A DNA stretch of 64,000 nucleotides from Dechloromonas denitrificans (GTDB lineage: Bacteria > Pseudomonadota > Gammaproteobacteria > Burkholderiales > Rhodocyclaceae). The notes beneath the pieces were generated by a model. That model made no database searches and was not told the origin of the DNA. It saw only the letters and a list, made by a program, of their open reading frames with translations. This document shows positions 8,572 through 18,700 of the stretch, one piece after another. The stretch spans positions 3,906,001 to 3,970,000 of the forward strand of contig NZ_CP075185.1 in the NCBI RefSeq assembly GCF_020510685.1. Direction: 5' to 3'. Every line of letters begins with the position of its first letter. The stretch's first letter is position 1. The position numbers and the translations under genes are program-made.

Positions 8572-9268
8572 ACCCACCCACCGCATCGTCATTGCCGGGC
8601 TGGCCGTCGCCTATCACCTGAAGCGCAGCCAGCGCCGGACCATCGGCCTGGCCATCGACCATCGCGGCCTGCGCGTCGGGGCGCCCCTGCGCGCCCGCCA
8701 GGGCGACATCGAGGCACTGATCCACCAGCACGGCCAATGGGTGCTCGACAAGCTTGCCGCCTGGCGCGACCGCCCGCCCCCGGGCAAACTGACGGTGACC
8801 GACGGCACGGTGATTTCGGTCGTCGGCGCGCCATTGACCGTCGCTCTCGTCCCGGCCAGCCGCGCCCGCTGGCAGCTTGCCGGCGACCGGGTGGAACTCA
8901 GCCCGTCGCCAAGCACCGACGCCAACAAGTTGCTGGAAAAAGCCCTGCGCGAGAAAGCCCGCCAGCTATTCGCCGAACGGCTCGCCCATTACGCGCCGCA
9001 GCTCGGCGTGCCGCCCCCGCCGCTCCGCCTTTCCTCGGCCCGCACCCGCTGGGGCAGCTGCAGCCACCGCGGCGGGATCGCGCTCAACTGGCGGCTGATC
9101 TTCATGCCGCTGGCGCTGATCGATTACGTGGTCAACCACGAACTCGCCCACCTCAAGGAAATGAACCACAGCCCACGCTTCTGGTCTGTGGTGGAACAAC
9201 TTTGTCCGGACTGGCGCGCCCGCCGGCTGGAACTGCGGCAACTCGGCCGCACCATCCCAACCATCTGA
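8549..9268 (+). CDS. YgjP/SprT-like zinc metallohydrolase (DUF45)
   Basis: 239 residues. The C-terminal metal site is NHELAHLKEMNHSPRFW, the HE-x2-H plus distal His pattern of the YgjP (DUF45, WLM-like) family, preceded by the family-typical TRWGSCSHRGGIALNWRL. Members are annotated as metal-dependent hydrolases; UTP pyrophosphatase activity has been reported for YgjP of E. coli. The gene begins inside the end of the acyltransferase gene (23-nt overlap), so it belongs to the same transcript. The first residues are Pro-rich and a later start cannot be excluded. Confidence 0.85.
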   Translation: MPPPASPEPTHRIVIAGLAVAYHLKRSQRRTIGLAIDHRGLRVGAPLRARQGDIEALIHQHGQWVLDKLAAWRDRPPPGKLTVTDGTVISVVGAPLTVALVPASRARWQLAGDRVELSPSPSTDANKLLEKALREKARQLFAERLAHYAPQLGVPPPPLRLSSARTRWGSCSHRGGIALNWRLIFMPLALIDYVVNHELAHLKEMNHSPRFWSVVEQLCPDWRARRLELRQLGRTIPTI

Positions 9269-9286
9269 ACCAGCAAGGAAAACAGC

Positions 9287-9673
9287 ATGCGCATTCTGCA
9301 CACCATGATCCGCGTCGGCGATCTCGACCGCTCCATCGCTTTCTATACCGAAGTCCTCGGCATGCAGTTGCTGCGCCGGCACGACTACCCGGAAGGCCGC
9401 TTCACGCTGGCTTTCGTCGGCTACGGTCCGGAAGAAAGCGAGGCGGTGCTCGAACTGACCCACAACTGGGATACGCCGGCGTACGACCTGGGCAACGGCT
9501 ACGGTCACGTGGCACTGGCCGTCCCGGATGCCGCAGCGGCCTGCAGCGAAATCGCCAAACGCGGCGGCAAGGTGGTGCGCCCGGCCGGGCCGATGAAGCA
9601 TGGCAGCACCGTCATCGCCTTCGTCGAAGACCCGGACGGCTACAAGATCGAGCTGATCGAAAAGCGGCCGTAA
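9287..9673 (+). CDS. gloA: Lactoylglutathione lyase (glyoxalase I)
   Basis: 128 residues, the standard length of small Ni-type GloA. The metal ligands of the two betaalphabetabetabeta modules are visible: His in [13 protein letters not shown], Glu in VLELTHNW, His in GYGHVALAV and Glu in YKIELIE. GloA isomerises the glutathione hemithioacetal of methylglyoxal to S-lactoylglutathione. It has a fair Shine-Dalgarno (AAGGAAA) 18 nt after the YgjP-like gene and is followed by a strong hairpin, so it probably ends the glyQ-glyS-gmhB transcript. Confidence 0.96.
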   Translation: MRILHTMIRVGDLDRSIAFYTEVLGMQLLRRHDYPEGRFTLAFVGYGPEESEAVLELTHNWDTPAYDLGNGYGHVALAVPDAAAACSEIAKRGGKVVRPAGPMKHGSTVIAFVEDPDGYKIELIEKRP

Positions 9674-9676
9674 GCT

Positions 9677-9727
9677 AGGCCAAACCAGCCGGTCACCGCC
9701 GCTTGGCGTGGCCGGCTTTGGTCTTTA
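9677..9727 (+). terminator. Hairpin terminator after gloA
   Basis: A long inverted repeat (ACCAGCCGGTCAC paired with GTGGCCGGCTTTGGT) begins just after the gloA stop and runs into TCTTTAC. The stem is long and GC-rich with a couple of mismatches; the T run is short, so termination may be partial. Confidence 0.55.
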
Positions 9728-9815
9728 CACAACTTTACCGAATCGACCATCACTTTTTTGCCTCGCCATACCGTTATCAAGAACAAGAAGATAACGAAAT
9801 GAAAGGGGAATAAAA

Positions 9816-10142
9816 ATGGTAGCGGCAATCGGTTCGGGTTCAAGCAGTGTTTCCAGCGCCAGCAGTGGCAACAGTTCGCAGATAGCCGCACTGGAAAAGC
9901 AGTTGGCGGCCCTGCAAAAGCAATTGGCCAGCGCCCAGAAGGACGCCTCGACGGAGGCTGGCGCGGAGAAAGTCAAACTCATCCAGCAACAGATCGCCGA
10001 GTTGCAGGCGAAGATCGCCCAACTGAAAGCCCAGAAGGAGAGCGGCACCAGCAGCGGGACGACGGAGGCCACACCAGAGGCGAAATCGTCCAGCGCCTCA
10101 TCCGACTCGGCCGTCGGGACAAACGTCGATACCTTCGTCTAG
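9816..10142 (+). CDS. Small FlxA-like coiled-coil protein
   Basis: 108 residues. A Ser-rich head is followed by a heptad-repeat coiled coil (QIAALEKQLAALQKQLASAQ, about residues 22-77; second block LIQQQIAELQAKIAQLKAQK) and a Ser/Thr/Glu-rich tail. The layout resembles the FlxA family, which in enterobacteria belongs to the flagellar sigma-28 regulon. I did not find a convincing GCCGATAA-type promoter here, so a flagellar link is not supported by the sequence. It has a strong Shine-Dalgarno (AAAGGGGA) and no signal peptide. Monocistronic and of unknown role. Confidence 0.7.
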   Translation: MVAAIGSGSSSVSSASSGNSSQIAALEKQLAALQKQLASAQKDASTEAGAEKVKLIQQQIAELQAKIAQLKAQKESGTSSGTTEATPEAKSSSASSDSAVGTNVDTFV

Positions 10143-10164
10143 CGCTGGCTCACTGGCGGCCGGA

Positions 10165-11781
10165 TTAGTTGAGACCAGCCTGGTGGTGTCCCTGGCGTTG
10201 AGTCAGCGGCTTGACCCGTGGCTGCGGCGGTTCCCGTTTCGGCAATTGCCCGTGCAAGGCGCGCGGCGCACCCCGCGCGCCACTCGCGACATAGTCGGCC
10301 AACAGGGCTGAGCGAGCGGTTGGCGCCGGCCAGCCGCTGCGGGCTACCAGATAATCGAAGAGAAGATCGACCAGCGATTCCGGGGTCAGGCCGGTCGTCT
10401 TCCCAGTGCTTTGCCACAGCCAGTCGGAAAAATCGAGAAATGCCTGAAACGGTGAAGGTTCGGTGCGGGCCGCAGCCTCCCCCGACGCTGGTTGCCACTG
10501 ACCGAGCAGCAGCGGCAGGGTTTGCTTGAACCGCCCCGAGTTGGCAAGCATGTCCCAGTAGCGCGCGAAGCGGCCGAAGCGCTGCACGGTGGCGGCATCA
10601 ACAGCCCCGGTTTGGCACACGGAGTACGGCGGGTTTTCGTCATAGAGCATGCCGTACTCGGCTGTGTGCCGGGTAATCGGGGTGCCGCGCAAGCGTTTCA
10701 AGATGCCCAGTTGAATTTCGTGCGGCCGCAGGTCATACAGGCGGTCGAACCCGGCGGCAAAGCTATCCAGCGTTTCGCCGGGCAAGCCGAAAATCAGATC
10801 GGTGTGCAGGTGGGCATGCGACGCCTCGACCAGCCAGCGCAGGTTGGCTTCAGCCTTGGCGTTGTCCTGCCGGCGCGAGATGCGTTGCTGGACGTCGATG
10901 TTGAAGCTCTGAATACCCACCTCGAACTGCAGCACGCCGGACGGAAACCGGGCGATCATCGCCTTGAGCCGGTCTGGCAGATGGTCCGGCACGACTTCGA
11001 AATGAACGAACAGTGCGTCAGCCGGCGAGGTGGCATCGGCGGCAGGCAGTCGGTCGAGAAAGAACTGCAGGATACGGACGGAAACATCGATTTTCAGGTT
11101 GAAGGTTCGGTCGACAAACTTGAAATTGCGCGCACCGCGCCGATACAAGCCGTCCATCTCGGCCAGGAAGCGCTCGAGATCAAAGGCCCAGGCAGTCTTG
11201 TCGAGAGCGCTCAAACAGAACTCGCACTTGAACGGACAACCGCGCGAAGCCTCAACGTAGAGCAGGCGATGCGCCAGATCGGCAGCAGAATACTCGGCGT
11301 AGGGCAGCACCAACTGGTCGAGTGCCGGCTGCTCGCCGGCGATCACCTTGCTCAAGGGACGCGGGCCATGCAGCAGAGCCCGGCACAGCTTGGCAAAGCT
11401 CAGATCGCCCCAGCCGGTAATGACATGATCGGCCAGCCGGGTGATCTCTTGTTCGTTCGTTTCATGGCTGACCTCGGGACCACCGAGAATCACCTTGATG
11501 TCCGGCCGCGCCGCCTTGAGCAAGCGCAGCACTGCCGTCGTCTGCAACACATTCCAGATATAGACGCCGAAACCGATGATCGGCGGCGTAGACGCCAGCC
11601 CGGGCACGAGCAGCAACAGCTCATCGACGATTTCCTGAGCCGGGCGGCCGATGGTGAATTCGCGCAACGCGGTCCGTGGCTTCAGGTCGCCCATGTTGGC
11701 CAGCAGATAGCGCAAGCCCAGGGAGGCATGAATGTACTTGGCGTTGAGCGTCGTCAGGACAATGCTCGGCGGATTGATCAC
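10165..11781 (-). CDS. B12-binding radical SAM protein with DUF4080
   Basis: 538 residues. The N-terminal third is a B12-binding Rossmann-like domain (FGVYIWNVLQT, VILGGPEVSHE). The radical SAM domain has the cluster motif SRGCPFKCEFC (Cys-x3-Cys-x2-Cys, about residue 180). The C-terminal part looks like the DUF4080 region that follows this group. Such proteins use SAM and a 4Fe-4S cluster; the substrate is unknown. The gene is alone, read from the minus strand, and starts 18 nt beyond the cold-shock gene terminator. The domain call is confident, the function is not assigned. Confidence 0.85.
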   Translation of the reverse strand: MINPPSIVLTTLNAKYIHASLGLRYLLANMGDLKPRTALREFTIGRPAQEIVDELLLLVPGLASTPPIIGFGVYIWNVLQTTAVLRLLKAARPDIKVILGGPEVSHETNEQEITRLADHVITGWGDLSFAKLCRALLHGPRPLSKVIAGEQPALDQLVLPYAEYSAADLAHRLLYVEASRGCPFKCEFCLSALDKTAWAFDLERFLAEMDGLYRRGARNFKFVDRTFNLKIDVSVRILQFFLDRLPAADATSPADALFVHFEVVPDHLPDRLKAMIARFPSGVLQFEVGIQSFNIDVQQRISRRQDNAKAEANLRWLVEASHAHLHTDLIFGLPGETLDSFAAGFDRLYDLRPHEIQLGILKRLRGTPITRHTAEYGMLYDENPPYSVCQTGAVDAATVQRFGRFARYWDMLANSGRFKQTLPLLLGQWQPASGEAAARTEPSPFQAFLDFSDWLWQSTGKTTGLTPESLVDLLFDYLVARSGWPAPTARSALLADYVASGARGAPRALHGQLPKREPPQPRVKPLTQRQGHHQAGLN

Positions 11782-11798
11782 GGAAAAAACTCGGCTAA

Positions 11799-11828
11799 CA
11801 AAAAGCCCGGCTTGCGCCGGGCTTTTTT
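11799..11828 (-). terminator. Rho-independent terminator of the cold-shock gene
   Basis: Perfect stem GCCCGGC/GCCGGGC (11805-11822) with a 4-nt loop, flanked by A and T runs on both sides. Read on the minus strand it follows the csp stop by about 25 nt and ends in TTTTTG, a textbook intrinsic terminator. Confidence 0.88.
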
Positions 11829-11853
11829 CGTTCAGAAAACGATGTGAGCAGTA

Positions 11854-12057
11854 TTACTCAGGCTTGATGTTGCTAGCCTGCAGGCCCTTCGGGCCGGTCG
11901 TCACGTCGAAGCTGACTTTCTGGCCTTCGGCCAGGGTCTTGAAGCCGCTGGAGACAATTGCTGAAAAATGTGCAAAAAGGTCTTCACCACCCTGGTCCGG
12001 CGTAATAAAACCAAAACCCTTTGAATCATTGAACCACTTGACGGTACCTGTTGCCAT
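11854..12057 (-). CDS. Cold-shock protein (CspA family)
   Basis: 67 residues from the ATG at 12057 ([20 protein letters not shown]), with RNP1 KGFGFI and RNP2-like DLFAHFSAI, hence an OB-fold RNA chaperone. A TTG 15 nt upstream would add five residues, but the GGAG inside that stretch is the Shine-Dalgarno of the chosen ATG. CspA proteins bind single-stranded RNA and melt secondary structure. The long AT-rich region upstream fits the long 5' untranslated regions usual for csp genes. Which Csp paralog it is cannot be told. Confidence 0.95.
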   Translation of the reverse strand: MATGTVKWFNDSKGFGFITPDQGGEDLFAHFSAIVSSGFKTLAEGQKVSFDVTTGPKGLQASNIKPE

Positions 12058-12485
12058 GCCTTGAATCTCCAAAAATTAAACGGGGCTTAGCCCCTACGTA
12101 GGGCGAATATCAAGACAGCACGGTACAGAAGGGGTATTGCGCCGCATAAAGCGGATACCAAACCAACATACGACAGCAGCACTTGAAAATCGCTGAACCT
12201 CACTATGCCTTGCATTTGATCTGAGGACAAATGGTATTTGCTGAAAATCGCAGTTAATTCTGAAATAACTCCTTATTTCACCGCAAATTGGCCATACCGA
12301 CCCTGGCAACCGGGTAGACCGCTGCGCCAAGTCAGGGTCGGCCGGTGCAATATAAAGTAAGCTTATATGCTTAATTACACACAAAGGCAGAGCCGGACGC
12401 ATGGCGAGAAGATTTTTTGACGACCACCGCCAAAGCCATCGCTAAAACCGTTCCGACCAGTCCGCCACCCGACACCGACCGCAAG
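12058..12485. other. AT-rich intergenic region between csp and the ATP-grasp gene
   Basis: About 430 nt without a convincing gene, markedly more AT-rich than its surroundings. It should contain the csp promoter and leader (minus strand) and the promoter of the ATP-grasp operon (plus strand). A 14-codon frame starting ATG GCG AGA AGA at 12401 ends before the ATP-grasp ATG and overlaps a possible TTG start at 12417 in another frame. I see no tRNA or clear terminator. Confidence 0.6.
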
Positions 12486-13703
12486 ATGACCAATCATTCC
12501 GCTACCCCCTTCCTGGGCCTCGCTCCTTTCCTGCGCATGAGCATCGCCGGCGGCGATCTGCGCCAAGTCGCCCAGAGCCTGCTGGAGCAAGCCGGCAACG
12601 AGCAGACCAATGCCGCTCTGTGGATGAATCTGTCCACCGCTTTTTTCTCCATCGGCCAAAGAGAGATGGGCTTGTCGATACAGGAACAGGCGCTGCTGCT
12701 GCAGCGCACCTACCGGATTCCGGCGCCCCGGCAGCCGGCCCGCTTTCGCCTGCTGATGCTGATGGCGGCCGGCGATCTGGCTGAAAACACGCCGCTCGAC
12801 TGCCTGCTCGAAAATGGCGATATCGACCTGATCTTCTATTACGCCAGCCCCGACGCCCCGCTGCCGCCCAGCCTGCCGGCCCACGACGCCCTGCTCGTCG
12901 CGATTGCCGATGGCGAGGCCAACCGCCCGATCCTACAAGGACTCGAAGCCTTGCTGCGCGATTGGCCCAAGCCGGTGCTCAACGCCCCCCAGCACATTCC
13001 GAATACCGAACGGGGTGCCGCCAGCGCGCTGCTCCAGCAGATTCCCGGCTTGTTGATGCCGCCCACCCGGCAGATCAGCCGCGCCGCGCTGCAGGCGATC
13101 GCCGGCGGCGATGCCCGGTTGAGCGACGTCTTCGCCGACTGCCAGTTTCCGGTCATCCTGCGCCCGGTCGGCTCCCAGGCCGGCCGCGACCTGGCCAGGA
13201 TCGACGATCTTCCGGGCATCACGCGCTATCTGGCCGGCGTCGCCGACCCGAGCTTCTACCTGTCGCGCTTCATCGATTACACCGACGCCAATGGCGTCTT
13301 CCGCAAATACCGGATCGCACTGATTGCCGGTCAGCCGTTTGCCTGTCACATGGGCATCTCGGCGCACTGGATGATTCACTACGTCAATGCCGGGATGTAC
13401 GAAGACAGTGCCAAGCGGGCCGAAGAAGCGGCCTTCATGGACAATTTTGCCGCCTTCGCCGAACGCCATGGCGACGCGCTCAAGGCGATTTATCAGCGCG
13501 CCAAGCTCGACTACCTGTGTATCGACTGCGCCGAAACGCGGGACGGCGAGCTGCTGATCTTCGAAATCGACCACGTCATGGTGGTGCACGCCATGGACCC
13601 CGCCGACCTCTTTCCCTACAAGCAGGAACACATGCTGAAAGTCCGCCGGGCGTTCGAGAATCTGCTTTTCGGCCTGAGCGCACCTCAGCCGCTGGCACTG
13701 TGA
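12486..13703 (+). CDS. ATP-grasp domain protein with TPR-like N-terminal region
   Basis: 405 residues from the ATG at 12486; the same frame stays open to a TTG at 12417, so the start is uncertain. The N-terminal 100 or so residues are alpha-helical and TPR-like (NEQTNAALWMNLSTAFFSIG). The C-terminal half has ATP-grasp features: FPVILRPVGSQAGRDLARI (lysine/glycine-loop position, here Arg), FRKYRIALIAGQPFACHMGI and ELLIFEIDHVMVVHAM (metal-binding acidic strand). ATP-grasp enzymes ligate a carboxylate to an amine or thiol through an acyl phosphate. It is followed after 13 nt by a SerC-like aminotransferase, so the two may make or tag an amino-acid derivative. The product is unknown. Confidence 0.65.
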   Translation: MTNHSATPFLGLAPFLRMSIAGGDLRQVAQSLLEQAGNEQTNAALWMNLSTAFFSIGQREMGLSIQEQALLLQRTYRIPAPRQPARFRLLMLMAAGDLAENTPLDCLLENGDIDLIFYYASPDAPLPPSLPAHDALLVAIADGEANRPILQGLEALLRDWPKPVLNAPQHIPNTERGAASALLQQIPGLLMPPTRQISRAALQAIAGGDARLSDVFADCQFPVILRPVGSQAGRDLARIDDLPGITRYLAGVADPSFYLSRFIDYTDANGVFRKYRIALIAGQPFACHMGISAHWMIHYVNAGMYEDSAKRAEEAAFMDNFAAFAERHGDALKAIYQRAKLDYLCIDCAETRDGELLIFEIDHVMVVHAMDPADLFPYKQEHMLKVRRAFENLLFGLSAPQPLAL

Positions 13704-13716
13704 ACGGGCCACGACG

Positions 13717-14829
13717 ATGAACAGAATGCCAAACAACCCGCTGAACAGCCTGAATTTTTCCGGGGGGCCGGGCGTCCTGCCGGAAAGCGTTTTGCAGCAG
13801 GTGCAGGAAGCGATCCGGGCGGTACCGGAGGTCGGCCTTTCGATCCTTGGGATCAGTCATCGTTCGGACTGGTTCGCCGCGGTCGTCGCCGAGCTCGAAG
13901 CCAATATCCGCAGCCTGATGAATCTGCCCGCCGACTACCACGTTCTTTTCCTGCAGGGCGGCGCGACGCAGCAGTTTTCAATGCTCCCGATGACGCTGCT
14001 GGCCGGCCAAGCCACCCCGGCCGACTACCTGCACACCGGCTACTGGAGCGGCAAGGCGCTGCCCGAGGCGCGTCGCGTCGGGCCGGTGCGCATCGCCTGG
14101 AGCGGCCAGCCGGGCGGCTTCCGGCATTTGCCGGATGACGCCGAACTGGATTTCCAGGCGGACGCCCCCTACCTTCATTACGTCTCGAACGAAACCGTCG
14201 AAGGCCTGCAGTTCCACCGCGTCCTCGGCCGCGACGACGTGCCGCGCATCTGCGACATGTCCTCCGATTTCCTCTCGGCGCCCGGCGACTTCGAGCGATT
14301 TTCGCTGATCTACGCCCATGCCCAGAAAAACATCGGGCCGGCCGGCGTCACCGTGGTCGTCGTCAAGGACGCATTGCTCAAGGACGCCCCCGACACGCTG
14401 CCGGGCTTTCTCGACTACCGGGCGCAGATCGCCGCCCATTCGATTTACAACACGCCGCCGGTTTTCGCCATCTACGTCGTCTTGCTGGTCAGCCGCTGGC
14501 TGCGCGACGAAATTGGCGGCCTGGCCGCGATGGATCAACGCAATACCGAAAAATCCCGGCAGCTCTATCAGGCGCTCGACGACAACAATGACTTTTACCT
14601 CGGGCGAGCGGCCGGCAAAGATCGCTCGAAGATGAACGTCGCCTTCAATTTGCCGAGCCCGGAACTCGAGCAGAAATTCATCGCCGCCGCGCTCGCCGCC
14701 GGTTTTTCCGGCCTGGCCGGACACCGCAGCATTGGCGGAATCCGCGCCTCGCTGTACAACGGACTGCAATTGGCGGCGGTCGAAAAGCTGGTCGATTTCA
14801 TGGACCAATTCAAATCGCGTAACCGCTAA
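13717..14829 (+). CDS. SerC-family phosphoserine aminotransferase, probably a paralog
   Basis: 370 residues, full SerC length. Key features are LNFSGGPGVLPESVL, ISHRSDWF, LQGGATQQFSMLP, the PLP lysine in YAHAQKNIGPAGV and GHRSIGGIRASLYN. The phosphate-loop block GGATQQF resembles the Bacillus-type SerC (GGAS-QF) more than the enterobacterial GGGRGQF. The biochemical role of the family is transamination of 3-phosphohydroxypyruvate. In related bacteria the housekeeping serC usually sits with gyrA/pheA/hisC/aroA, so this copy next to an ATP-grasp gene is likely specialised. It could still be the only serC; the window cannot tell. Confidence 0.85.
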   Translation: MNRMPNNPLNSLNFSGGPGVLPESVLQQVQEAIRAVPEVGLSILGISHRSDWFAAVVAELEANIRSLMNLPADYHVLFLQGGATQQFSMLPMTLLAGQATPADYLHTGYWSGKALPEARRVGPVRIAWSGQPGGFRHLPDDAELDFQADAPYLHYVSNETVEGLQFHRVLGRDDVPRICDMSSDFLSAPGDFERFSLIYAHAQKNIGPAGVTVVVVKDALLKDAPDTLPGFLDYRAQIAAHSIYNTPPVFAIYVVLLVSRWLRDEIGGLAAMDQRNTEKSRQLYQALDDNNDFYLGRAAGKDRSKMNVAFNLPSPELEQKFIAAALAAGFSGLAGHRSIGGIRASLYNGLQLAAVEKLVDFMDQFKSRNR

Positions 14830-14946
14830 GCCCGCAGCACGGCGCCGCAGGGCGCCGCCGGAACCCCGCCTGGCGCGTGTCTCGAGCGCGCCGTTTTGTT
14901 ACACTGGCGGATGGTTTCTACCACCAAAGTCATAGAGCAAAACATC

Positions 14947-15735
14947 ATGGTGCGCATCTTTCTGCTGCTTCTCGCGCTGCTGGCGGCCTCCCCGGCGGTT
15001 TTTGCCGAGGACAGCGCAGTCGATCGCATCAGCGCCAACAAGACGCTGCGCGTCTGCATCTGGCCGGACTATTTCGGCATCAGCTACCGCGACCCGAAAA
15101 CGCAGCAACTGTCCGGCATCGATATCGACATGGCCAAGGCGCTCGGCCGCGACCTCGGCGTGCGGGTCGAATTCATCGACAGCTCGTTCGCCCGGCTGAT
15201 CGCCGACCTTACCGAGGAGCGCTGCGACATCGCCATGTTCGCCATCGGCATCACCCCGCTGCGCGTCGAAAAGCTGCGCTTCACCAAGCCGCACCTGGCC
15301 AGCGACATCTACGCCATCACCACCCAGAGCAACCGCCGGATCAAGACCTGGAATGACATCGACAAGCCGGGCGCCGTAGTCGCCGTCGCCAAGGGCACGC
15401 TGCACGAACCGGTAATGGCCGGCAAGTTGAAATTCGCGACGCTCAAGGTCTTCGATACGCCGCATGCCCGCGAACAGGAAGTCGAATCCGGCCGGGCCGA
15501 CGTCTTCATGACCGACTTTCCTTATAGCCTGCGCATGCTGAAGACCACCGACTGGGCGCGACTGATCAAACCGGACAGCGCCTACCACATCACCCCCTAC
15601 GCCTACGCCATGCGCCCCGGCGACGACCGCTGGCACACCCGGGTCGAGCAGTTCGTCGCCGACGTCAAGCGCAGCGGCGAACTGAAGGCGGCAGCCGAAC
15701 GGCACGGCCTGCTGGCCATCGCCGTCCTCGACTGA
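14947..15735 (+). CDS. Periplasmic amino-acid-type solute-binding protein (SBP_bac_3)
   Basis: 262 residues from the ATG at 14947, chosen because it gives a clean signal peptide ([20 protein letters not shown], cleavage after AFA-type site near residue 22). In-frame starts at 14896 and 14911 would bury that signal. Family 3 blocks are visible: [44 protein letters not shown] and [15 protein letters not shown]. No ABC permease or ATPase follows; the next gene, 11 nt on, is a hybrid sensor kinase. This points to a sensory rather than transport role. The ligand is unknown. Confidence 0.88.
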   Translation: MVRIFLLLLALLAASPAVFAEDSAVDRISANKTLRVCIWPDYFGISYRDPKTQQLSGIDIDMAKALGRDLGVRVEFIDSSFARLIADLTEERCDIAMFAIGITPLRVEKLRFTKPHLASDIYAITTQSNRRIKTWNDIDKPGAVVAVAKGTLHEPVMAGKLKFATLKVFDTPHAREQEVESGRADVFMTDFPYSLRMLKTTDWARLIKPDSAYHITPYAYAMRPGDDRWHTRVEQFVADVKRSGELKAAAERHGLLAIAVLD

Positions 15736-15746
15736 GCGGGCTGAGC

Positions 15747-18700
15747 GTGGCCAACCCACCTTCCCAAGGGTTCACCAAGTTACTGGTCGGCCTGCAGATC
15801 CTGCTGGTCATTTCGGTGGCCGCCGGCACGCTGTCGAATATTTACCGGCTGCGCCAGGAAACCCTCGACCGGCATCTGAAGGAAGCCGAAACCCAGGCCC
15901 GCGTCTTCGAGGACCAACTGACCCAGACGCTGAATCTGGCCAGCCTGACTCTGCAAAGCCTGCCGCAGTCGATCGACCTGCCGGCCGGCGCGCCACCGGG
16001 CCGGGCCGTTGCCGAACACGCCACCAGCCAGCTCGAACTGATCCAGCGTCGGCTGCTCTTCCTGCGCTCGCTGTCGGTTGCCGATAGCGACGGGACGATC
16101 ATCGCCAGCTCGAATCCGGAGAATATCGGCCGGCGGGTGGCCGTCGACAATTTCCAGCCCCGGCCGGCAGGATCGGCGGCGGCCAATTTCCTGCGCCTCG
16201 GGGCGCCCTGGTCCGGGCGGGACTTCGCCGACGGCTCCCCGGCCACCCCGGCCCAACCGGTAGCGGCCGATGCCGCGAGCTTTGTCCCGGTCGTTCGCGA
16301 AGAACTCTCTGGCGATCGCCGTCTGAAATTGCTGGCCGCCCTCAACCCCGATTATTTTCTCAACCACTTCGCCCGCCATATCGATCCGGCAACCACCCAG
16401 ATCGAGATCGTCGCCTACGACGGAAGCCTCGTCGTGACGACGCGCGACGACCGGCCAGTCGGCGCCCGGCACCTCCCGGAGGCGACATTACAGCGCCTGC
16501 TCGGCGATGAAATCGGCAGTATCGCCGACGACCGCGAGGACCAGCCCGACCGGCCGATGCTGACCGCCTTCCGCAGCTCGCGCAGCTATCCGCTGCTGGT
16601 CATGGTCCATGTCGATCGCACCCTGGCGCTCGCCAAGTGGCAGGCCGAAACGCGGCAGACCGTGACCACGGTGGGTATCGTGCTGCTCGTCCTGCTGGCC
16701 CTGACCAGTCTGCTCATCAGCCGCGTCCGCAAAAGCCTGCGGGCCGAGGGGCGCATGCAGAAAGAACGGCAACTGGCTGCCCGGGTCTTCGAACACAGCA
16801 CCAACGGCGTCATCATCACCGATGCCGAGCGCCGGATCGTTGCCGTAAACCCGCACCTCGAGCAGGTCACCGGCTATACCAGCGGCGAGCTGATCGGCGA
16901 CGACCCGCGCCGCTTCGCGTCGGGCACCCATGAAGCCGCTTTCTACCAGGCGATGTGGAACGAATTGACGACCAACGGCGTGTGGCGCGGCGAGATCGTC
17001 AACCGGCGTAAGGATGGCACGCTGATCGACGAATGGCTGACCATCTCGGTGGTGCGCGACGAGGCCGGCAAGCTGCTCAACTACGTCGGCGTCTTCGAGG
17101 ACATCTCCGAGGAGCGCCGGCGCGACAGCCAGATCCGCCGCCTGTCGCAGGCCGTCGAACAGAGTCCGACGAGCATCGTCATCACCAATCTCGAACCGGC
17201 CATCGAGTACGTCAATCCGGAATTCTTCCGCACCACCGGCTATACGGCGGAGGAAGTCATCGGCCAGAATCCGCGCTTTCTGCAGTCCGGCCTGACCCCG
17301 CCAGCGAGCTATGCGGCGATGTGGAAGACGCTGAGCCACGGCGAGATCTGGGAGGGCGAATTCGTCAACAAGCGGCGGGACGCTTCGCTCTATTACGAAC
17401 GCGCCATCATCGCGCCGATCCGCGACGCCAACGAGCGGATCACCCATTACGTCGCGATCAAGCTCGACATCACCGAACAGCGCCTGCAAGGCATCCGCCT
17501 GCAACGCCAGCTCGACGCCTTGCGCGCCCTCAACGGCATCGTCGCCATCACCGGCCTCGACCCCCGCGAAACAATCCGCGCCGCGCTGCAGGTTGCCGTC
17601 AAGCACCTCCATCTCGAATACGCCATCGTCAGCCACATCGACCGGCCAGCCGGCGCCTACCGCATCGAAGTCCAGGTTTCGCCCGATCAGACCCTGGCCG
17701 ACAACCAACACCTCGAACTCGGCATCACCTATTGCAGCACGACCCTCGAGCACGGCGAGTTGCTGGCGATTGCCGACGCCGCGCATTCGACCTATCGGCT
17801 CCACCCCTGTTTCCGCGAATTCAACCTGGCGGCTTATCTCGGGGCGCCGATCTCGGTCAATGGCAAGGTTTACGGGACCATCTGCTTCTCCTCGGCCACC
17901 GCCCGCGAACACGACTTCGACCCCTCCGATCTCGAATTCGTCCGGATGCTGGCCAACTGGGCTGGCGCCTTCATCGAGCGCATGCTGGCCAACAACGAGC
18001 TGGAAGAAGCGCGCTCCGCCGCCGAAGCGGCCAGCCTGGCCAAGAGCAGCTTCCTGGCCAACATGAGCCATGAAATTCGCACTCCGATGAATGGCGTCAT
18101 CGGCATGGCCGACCTGCTGCTCGGCAGCCCGCTGACCGCCGAACAGCGCGATTTCGCCGAAACCATCCGGCACAGCGCCGACGGCCTGCTCGGGCTGATC
18201 AACGACATCCTCGACTTTTCCAAGGTCGAGGCCGGCAAGCTGCAGCTCGAAAGCATTCCTTTCGCGCCGGCCGCCCTGCTCCACGACATCCTGGCGCTGC
18301 TCGCCCACCAGGCCAATCTCAAGCAGATTTCGCTCGCCACCGAACTCGATCCGGCACTCCCCGGCCAACTGCTCGGCGACCCCGGCCGGCTGCGCCAGAT
18401 CCTGCTCAATCTGGTCGGCAATGCCATCAAGTTCACCCAGGCCGGCAGCGTTACCGTTCGCCTCGAGAGCCGGCCGATCGTCGGCCGCGACGACCAGATC
18501 CGGCTCTGCCTGACGATCCGCGACACCGGTATCGGCATGACCCCGGAAACCATCGCCAATCTCTTTTCACCGTTCGAGCAGGGCGACGCTTCGACGACCC
18601 GGATGTTCGGCGGCACCGGCCTCGGCCTGTCGATCTGCAAGCGCCTCGTCGAACTGATGGGCGGCACGATCAGCGTCGACGCGACCCCGGGGGCCGGCAG

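Noticed and set aside
9740..9815. Sigma-28 flagellar promoter before the FlxA-like gene
   Set aside because: No TAAA-N15-GCCGATAA-type pair was found in the upstream region.
14911..14946. Earlier start for the solute-binding protein
   Set aside because: It would place 12 or more polar residues before the signal peptide.
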